From: Cadophora sp. MPI-SDFR-AT-0126
Lineage: Eukaryota > Ascomycota > Leotiomycetes > Helotiales > Ploettnerulaceae
DNA length: 64,000 nucleotides
NCBI GenBank assembly: GCA_020747065.1
Contig: JAGMVK010000012.1
Location: 496,001-560,000 of the forward strand
Direction of reading: 5' to 3'
In this document: piece by piece, positions 58,929 through 64,000 of the stretch
Position numbering within the stretch: position 1 is the first letter of the stretch
Layout of the letters: every line of letters begins with the position of its first letter
Position numbers and translations under genes: made by a program
Notes under the pieces: generated by a model
Databases searched by the model: none
What the model was told of the DNA's origin: nothing
What the model saw: only the letters and a program-made list of their open reading frames with translations

Positions 58929-61520
58929 ATGCGAATGAGTGTCTACAGAAGACGCCTGCACCGCTTATGTCCACGTACGGCTCTTTCCCCTCATGGCGGA
59001 CCAAGACCGCGGTTCCTGGCCACAAGCGGGACCGGATTTGCTAGAGATCCAATAAGAATACCCATGAATAATTTGGAAAAGGCAAGATCGAAGTTTTCGT
59101 TGCAACTCTGAGACTTACCATGGAATAGGATGCTTTCTTGCCATATACACATCTACAGGACCAAATTGTGCAGATCCGGAGGAGGATAAATCGCCCACTT
59201 ACCCTTTCCGAGAAGATCTTATACTTCCATCTCTGTGATCCATTGGAACAAGAAATCTACCCCGGTAAATCGTTCCTCAAGCTGTATCCTGATCGTGTTG
59301 CGATCCATGACGCGAATGCCACCATGGCTCTACTGCAGTTCATGAGTGCGGGTATTGGCAAAGTGGCCGTTCCGACAACTATCCATACTGATCACTTGAC
59401 TATGGCGGAAAAGGGGGCAAAGGAAGATTTGGCTGCTGCAATTATCAAGCACAGAGAAGTCTTTGAGTTTCTTGGTTCGGCATCTGCGAAATACGGCATC
59501 GGATTCTGGAAACCGGGGTCGGGTATCATTCATACAATTCTCTTCGAAAACTACACATTGTGAGTCGCATCGTAGCCATATCCCAAGGATTCTAGTATGC
59601 TGACTTTCTGACAGTCCAGGTGGTCTACTTGTGGGAACCGACTCCCATACCCCTAATGCAGCTGGCATGGCGATGCTGGGAATAGGGGTGGGCGGATCGG
59701 ATGGAGTCGATGCCATGGCCGGCTTGCAATGGGAGTTACCATACCCAAAAGTACTTGGTGTAAAACTCACCGGAAAATTGAATGGCTGGGCAAGTTCGAA
59801 AGACATAATATGCAAACTTGCTGGGCTTGTATCAGTAACAGGTGGCAAAGGCAAGATTGTTGAATTCTTTGGTCCAGGCGTCGATGGTCTTGGGGCCACT
59901 GCAATGGCGACTATTGGAAACATGTCTGCGGAAATTGGAGCAACGTCTTGCCTGTTTCCGTTTACAGCGTCCATGGCTCGGTATCTTACCGTTACGAAAC
60001 GATCTGAGATTGCCGATGCTGCCAAACAAAACCTTGATCTCTTGACGCCCAACCAGGACTGCCTACCATACTACGACGAAATCGTGCAGATTGACCTGGA
60101 TACCCTAGAGCCTCAGATCAACGGTCCATTCACGCCAGACTTGTCGCACAGATTGTCTGATCTAGGTTCCGCGGTCAAGGAGAATCAATGGCCCGGGAAG
60201 CTTTCAGCCGCACTCGTTGGTAGCTGTACGAATTCTTCCTTCGAGGACTTGATGAAAGTATCCGACCTGATCAAACAGGCGGACGGCGCGGGGTTGATGC
60301 CAAAGGTACCATTCTTCGTCTCAACTGGCAGTGAGCAAATTCGAGCAACAGCAGAGGATGCCGGATTCCTCGACACCATGAGAGATGCAGGTGCGATCGT
60401 GCTATCGAGTTCTTGTGGTCCTTGCGTGGGGCAATGGAATCGGCCAGACATGCAAAAGGTATGAGAGCTGCAAAGTCCAAGTACACAGTGGTGCTTATTT
60501 CGCTTTGTAGGGGGATCTTAACTCTGTAATTTCATCCTTCAACCGCAACTTCACGGGGTATGTACCGCACCCATCTAGCGCAACACTGCTGACTTCTGCA
60601 GTCGACATGATGGAAACCCAGCCACCCACTCCTTCGTGACATCGCCAGAGCTTGCGACTGCCTTCGCATATCAAGGCACCCTCGAGTTTGATCCCACCAC
60701 AGATGCCATACAGCAACCAGACGGCAATCTTTTCAAGTTCGAACCCCCCAAGAGTGACGAGCTCCCAGCATCACTCAACGCCGGTGAACACCTTTACCAA
60801 GCCCCTCTTCCGACCAGTGAGGCTCAGGACATCGAAGTCAAAATCAACCCCTCAAGTGACCATCCGCAGAAGCTTGAACCGTTCGAAGCTTGGAAAGAGG
60901 GTAACGCCCTAGATTTACCCATATTGATGAAGGTGAAAGGGAAATGTACCACCGACCACATCTCTCCCGCAGGCCCTTGGTACGACTATCGCGGCCACCT
61001 CGACAATATCAGCAACAACATGCTCACAGGCGCTGAAAACGCTTTCCTACCTGACCATCCTCGCGGTGTGGCGCAACACTACCTAACCGGCGAGATCGAC
61101 GCTGTCCCTGTCATCGCAAGATCGTACAAAGGCCGTGGAATCCGGTACTGTATCATCGGACACAACAACTATGGCGAAGGTTCCAGTCGAGAACATGCAG
61201 CGCTCGAACCGCGATATCTGGGCGCGGTAGCTATCATTGCCAATGGATTTGCTAGAATTCACGAGACAAATTTGAAGAAACAGGGCATGCTCCCTTTGAC
61301 CTTTGCCGATCCTACAGCCTGGGAGAGGATCAGAGCAACTGATCGTATTAGTGTGCTGGATGTAGAAGGCATCAAGGCTGGACAACAGCTGATTATGGTA
61401 GTCAGCAACCAAGATGGGAGCAGGTGGGAGACGAGGTTGAACCATAGCTTACACGAAGGCCAAATTCCGTGGTTATTGAAAGGAAGCGCACTAAATCATG
61501 TCAAGTTCTTAAAGACTTAA
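58929..61520 (+). CDS. Mitochondrial aconitase-family hydratase, divergent paralogue
   Basis: Five exons (58929-59081, 59129-59559, 59615-60458, 60511-60557, 60602-61520), 797 residues. The N-terminus MRMSVYRRRLHRLCPR is Arg-rich and acid-free, a mitochondrial presequence. Seen: NRPLTLSEKILYFHL, IHTDHLTMAEKG, YGIGFWKPGSGIIH, GTDSHTPNAAGM, and the three [4Fe-4S] cysteines in VGSCTNSS and SSCGPCVGQW; the swivel domain has GEGSSREHAALEPR. All catalytic blocks are present, so a citrate/isocitrate-type hydro-lyase or a related tricarboxylate hydratase is expected. Several usually fixed positions differ from housekeeping aconitase (IHDANATM, SSSCGPCVGQWNR), so it is probably an extra copy. The first intron uses a GC donor (AAG|GCAAGA). 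Location beside a pathway regulator suggests a dedicated role. Confidence 0.92.
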
Positions 61521-61971
61521 TTTAATATAGTCCGAAATGTATATATGGGGGTTTCGCGCTCCTGCAGGCGAGAATGGCGATGTACTCATTATTCCCTCCA
61601 ATGAGACCTCCAAAAAGGGCAAACAACAGCGCGACAGTGTATTGTGCAGACAACCTTATTGACAGATTTGAGCCCAAGTGTATTCGGACGGCTTGCAGTT
61701 TTGTTCTGTAAACCCTTCCAAGTCGTTAAGAGTCTGCAATTGAGAATGTCTCTGAAAGCCACGACCTAGAGCTCTCTAAAAAAGATCTTGGGCAGGCTGC
61801 AGGAAACGCAATTTCTCGTATACATACCTTGGGTAGAAAGGAGAGGAATTGTCTTGTGTCACTGAACGAACAGGCAGTGCTTAGTCGTACTCTGCCTACT
61901 CTATCTCTATTTCTTCTATCATTCCCAGCCTTCTTACATTGTCTCATGGTCTTTGGGACCAGCGTGTCTCT
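61521..61971. other. Intergenic, convergent 3' ends
   Basis: 450 bp between the stop codons of the aconitase paralogue and the SMP-30 gene. Nothing seen. Confidence 0.4.
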
Positions 61972-63100
61972 CTACAATCCCGGTATTCCTTTATCCAACT
62001 TGAATTTGAAATCCTTCAATCCTCCAATACCAACGTCGACCTTGAAAATGGCCCCTGCATATGGCTTGGTCTTGTCATGATCGTCCGCGGTCGTCACCCA
62101 GAGTTCCGTTCCGATAAAGACAGGGCATGTGATGCACTTCGTTGGATAAGTGATCTCCCCTATCACTTTTCCTTCCGGAGAGATCTTCAAGACTCGGCTT
62201 TCACCATAGATTGCCTGCCAGATGTTTCCTTCAGTATCGACCTTGAATCCATCTGGTTCTCCACTGCCGTCATGTTGCCAGAAGACTCGCTCGTTGGTGA
62301 TGTCTCCAGTCGAGCCGTCGAAGTCAAATGCGATGATACGTCTCTCGGTTGAGTGCGTGAAGTACAAGGTCTTGTGATCTCTGGACCATCCGATGCTATT
62401 GGGGATGGTCAAGGAAGACCGTAGTGTCTTCCGACTCAAGTCCGAATCGAAGCGAAAGAGGGAGCCTGCTTGTGTTTAGCCGCTTTCTTGTGGAAATTTA
62501 ACCACATTTCCAATTGAAATAAGTTCTTCATCACGTGAAGACCATGAATGGAATATTGGGTGCTTCCAAGGACATCCTCATCGAGGGCTGTCATTTGAAT
62601 AAAGAACCAGTTTGCCGATCAACATTCAACAATGAAAAGAGAGACCCAAAGAAAAGAATGCGGAACCCACCCTCAGCCTGCGGTTCTCCAACCCAGAAGT
62701 CGTTCATGGTTCCAACCCAGAATCTCCCTTGCGGATCAATTGCCCCGTCGTTACTCCGCAATCTCTCATCTTTCTCCTCGCTGTCGAAGAACCTCTTCAA
62801 TAGATCATACTTTCCTGTCTCCCTATCTAATATGTACACCCCACTCTTCCCCCCGATCAAAATCTTCTTTCTCGAATCAACACTCTCGATGTCAGCTGTT
62901 ACACCAACTGGCATATCAAATTGTAAGGTCTTCAAACTCTTTGGCCCAATGCTCAGGTCGACGGTGTGCAGCTGCCTCTTGATGATATCCACAAAACGCA
63001 ACCGGTTGGTGGCCTCCTCATAGTAAGGACCCTCACCAAGAGAACAGTGGAGGTCCAGATAGGGCTCCGTGACGGTCCATCGTTGATATGAGGAAGACAT
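61972..63100 (-). CDS. SMP-30/gluconolactonase-family protein
   Basis: Two exons (62671-63100, 61972-62465), 307 residues, the standard length of this six-bladed propeller family of metal-dependent lactonases. Start set at 63100 (MSSSYQRW), after which the family block HCSLGEGPYYEE follows at once; the frame opens 38 codons upstream but that part is unlike the family. Metal ligands are present: Glu in GEGP, Asn in IPNSIGW, Asp in EPDGFKVD; RSNDGAIDPQGRFWVGTM is the signature around the substrate site. No signal peptide, so cytosolic. In a catabolic setting it would open a sugar or aromatic-derived lactone. Convergent with the aconitase paralogue. Confidence 0.93.
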
Positions 63101-64000
63101 GATTGCTGGTTTCCTTCGTAGAAAGAACGAAATGATCCAATGCCACCAGGAGAGAATCGAACTCGAGCTTCTGTTGAATGGGAAAGCCATCGCGGGGGAG
63201 CTGGACGAAGGCACTCGCTAGGCGATCAATAGTGGGTCCGTTTTCGGAAGCGAAGAATAAAACCCGACAGTGGGGCAGCAACGTTCTCCAGTACGGCTCC
63301 CGTCTACTATCTGATATTGGATTTCAAAGAGCCCAAAGCACAAGAGTCCTCGAAGGCTAGTAATTGGATTGGAATGAATCCACCGGGTTTGAATCCTTTG
63401 CGAAAGGCGAGCATCAACTATATCATACTTGGTCGGTTAGCAATATCATCGTTGTCGCGATGTGGCCAAAGGCTCGGTTGCCGGGCCTCAGTCCCGACCC
63501 ATATCCCCATCGCTCCGACAATCCATCTTCCGCGAAGGTTTGTTGGCGAAAGACATATTCTAATCTTTCGCTTGATGAAGGCGCAAGTTTTGCTGTGTCT
63601 TTAATGTATGGATGTTGTGGCGGATATTCCGTTCGGTTCTGCCTATATTGCTGGTTTTGTTCGTGATGGCTGGTGCGACTCCAATTGTCAATTTGCTCCT
63701 CGTAAGTTAGACAAAGACGGGTCCTTTCCTTTCGTCCTATCGATACGAGTCCTTCTATTGCTGGCCGATGGCTCATGTGTATGAGTGACTTAGTTGGGTG
63801 CCATTTCATGCCCTTCTCACCTTGCGCTTCAGTCTTCGCGGTCATTCTCTTCATGCTTTCTATGTCACCCCGAGGCAATCAGGCAGCATGGAGAAGATGA
63901 AGAAACCGCATTTTGAGTTCAGAGAATTCAACACTTGAGTTTTCTGCATCTGGCTTCATCGGGAAGGTGTTGGTTGGCTCATGTGCCAACGAGCAGGCAT
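63101..64000. other. Window end, no supported gene
   Basis: 900 bp upstream of the SMP-30 gene. A minus-strand frame of 151 codons (63423-63878) is open, but it has no motif, sits on a hydrophilic unstructured composition and is not annotated. Confidence 0.4.

Noticed and set aside
63423..63878. 151-codon minus-strand frame at the window end
   Set aside because: No motif, hydrophilic throughout; could be chance, and the window ends close by.

Overview
This window is nuclear DNA of a filamentous ascomycete (Pezizomycotina). The signs are short 45-70 nt GT-AG introns, two Zn(II)2Cys6 regulators, RTA1, WSC and berberine-bridge families, a CBM1-tailed mannanase and long AT-balanced intergenic DNA. 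A plant-associated or saprotrophic Leotiomycete-like fungus is my best guess, but the class cannot be fixed from the sequence alone. There is no CRISPR array, no tRNA or rRNA that I can see, and no intact transposon.

Layout. 0-9 kb: an RTA1-family membrane protein (at the window edge), a GNAT acetyltransferase, a small secreted protein, a GH5_7 mannanase with N-terminal CBM1, an F-box-like protein and a DAO-type FAD oxidoreductase with one unresolved splice junction. 9.8-17 kb: one 16-exon minus-strand gene for a 2,057-residue secreted protein with a beta-propeller-like head, Ig-like (choice-of-anchor D type) modules and eight WSC domains. 18.7-28 kb: a cysteine-containing secreted protein, a membrane-anchored GH16 enzyme and a polytopic GT2 glycosyltransferase; together with the mannanase and WSC protein this is a wall/polysaccharide-flavoured stretch. 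28.6-35 kb: a decayed Gfd2/YDR514C-type exonuclease-fold gene, then two housekeeping genes, P5C reductase and NOP16.

35-44 kb is nearly 9 kb without a credible gene, rich in microsatellites, ending in a pyrimidine-rich leader with two small upstream ORFs just before an 864-residue Zn(II)2Cys6 regulator. 47.5-63.1 kb holds a run of small-molecule genes: a vanillyl-alcohol-oxidase-type flavoenzyme and a class A flavin monooxygenase on one divergent promoter, a broken Dal5-family transporter, a secreted berberine-bridge oxidase, a second Zn(II)2Cys6 regulator divergent from a mitochondrial aconitase paralogue, and an SMP-30/gluconolactonase-type protein. This looks like a catabolic cluster for a phenolic or aromatic substrate whose transporter has been lost, but no ring-cleavage dioxygenase or biosynthetic core enzyme is visible, so the pathway is inference.

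Gene models were built by hand from splice consensus, frame continuity and family motifs. All multi-exon models except the DAO oxidoreductase and the two pseudogenes sum to a whole number of codons.
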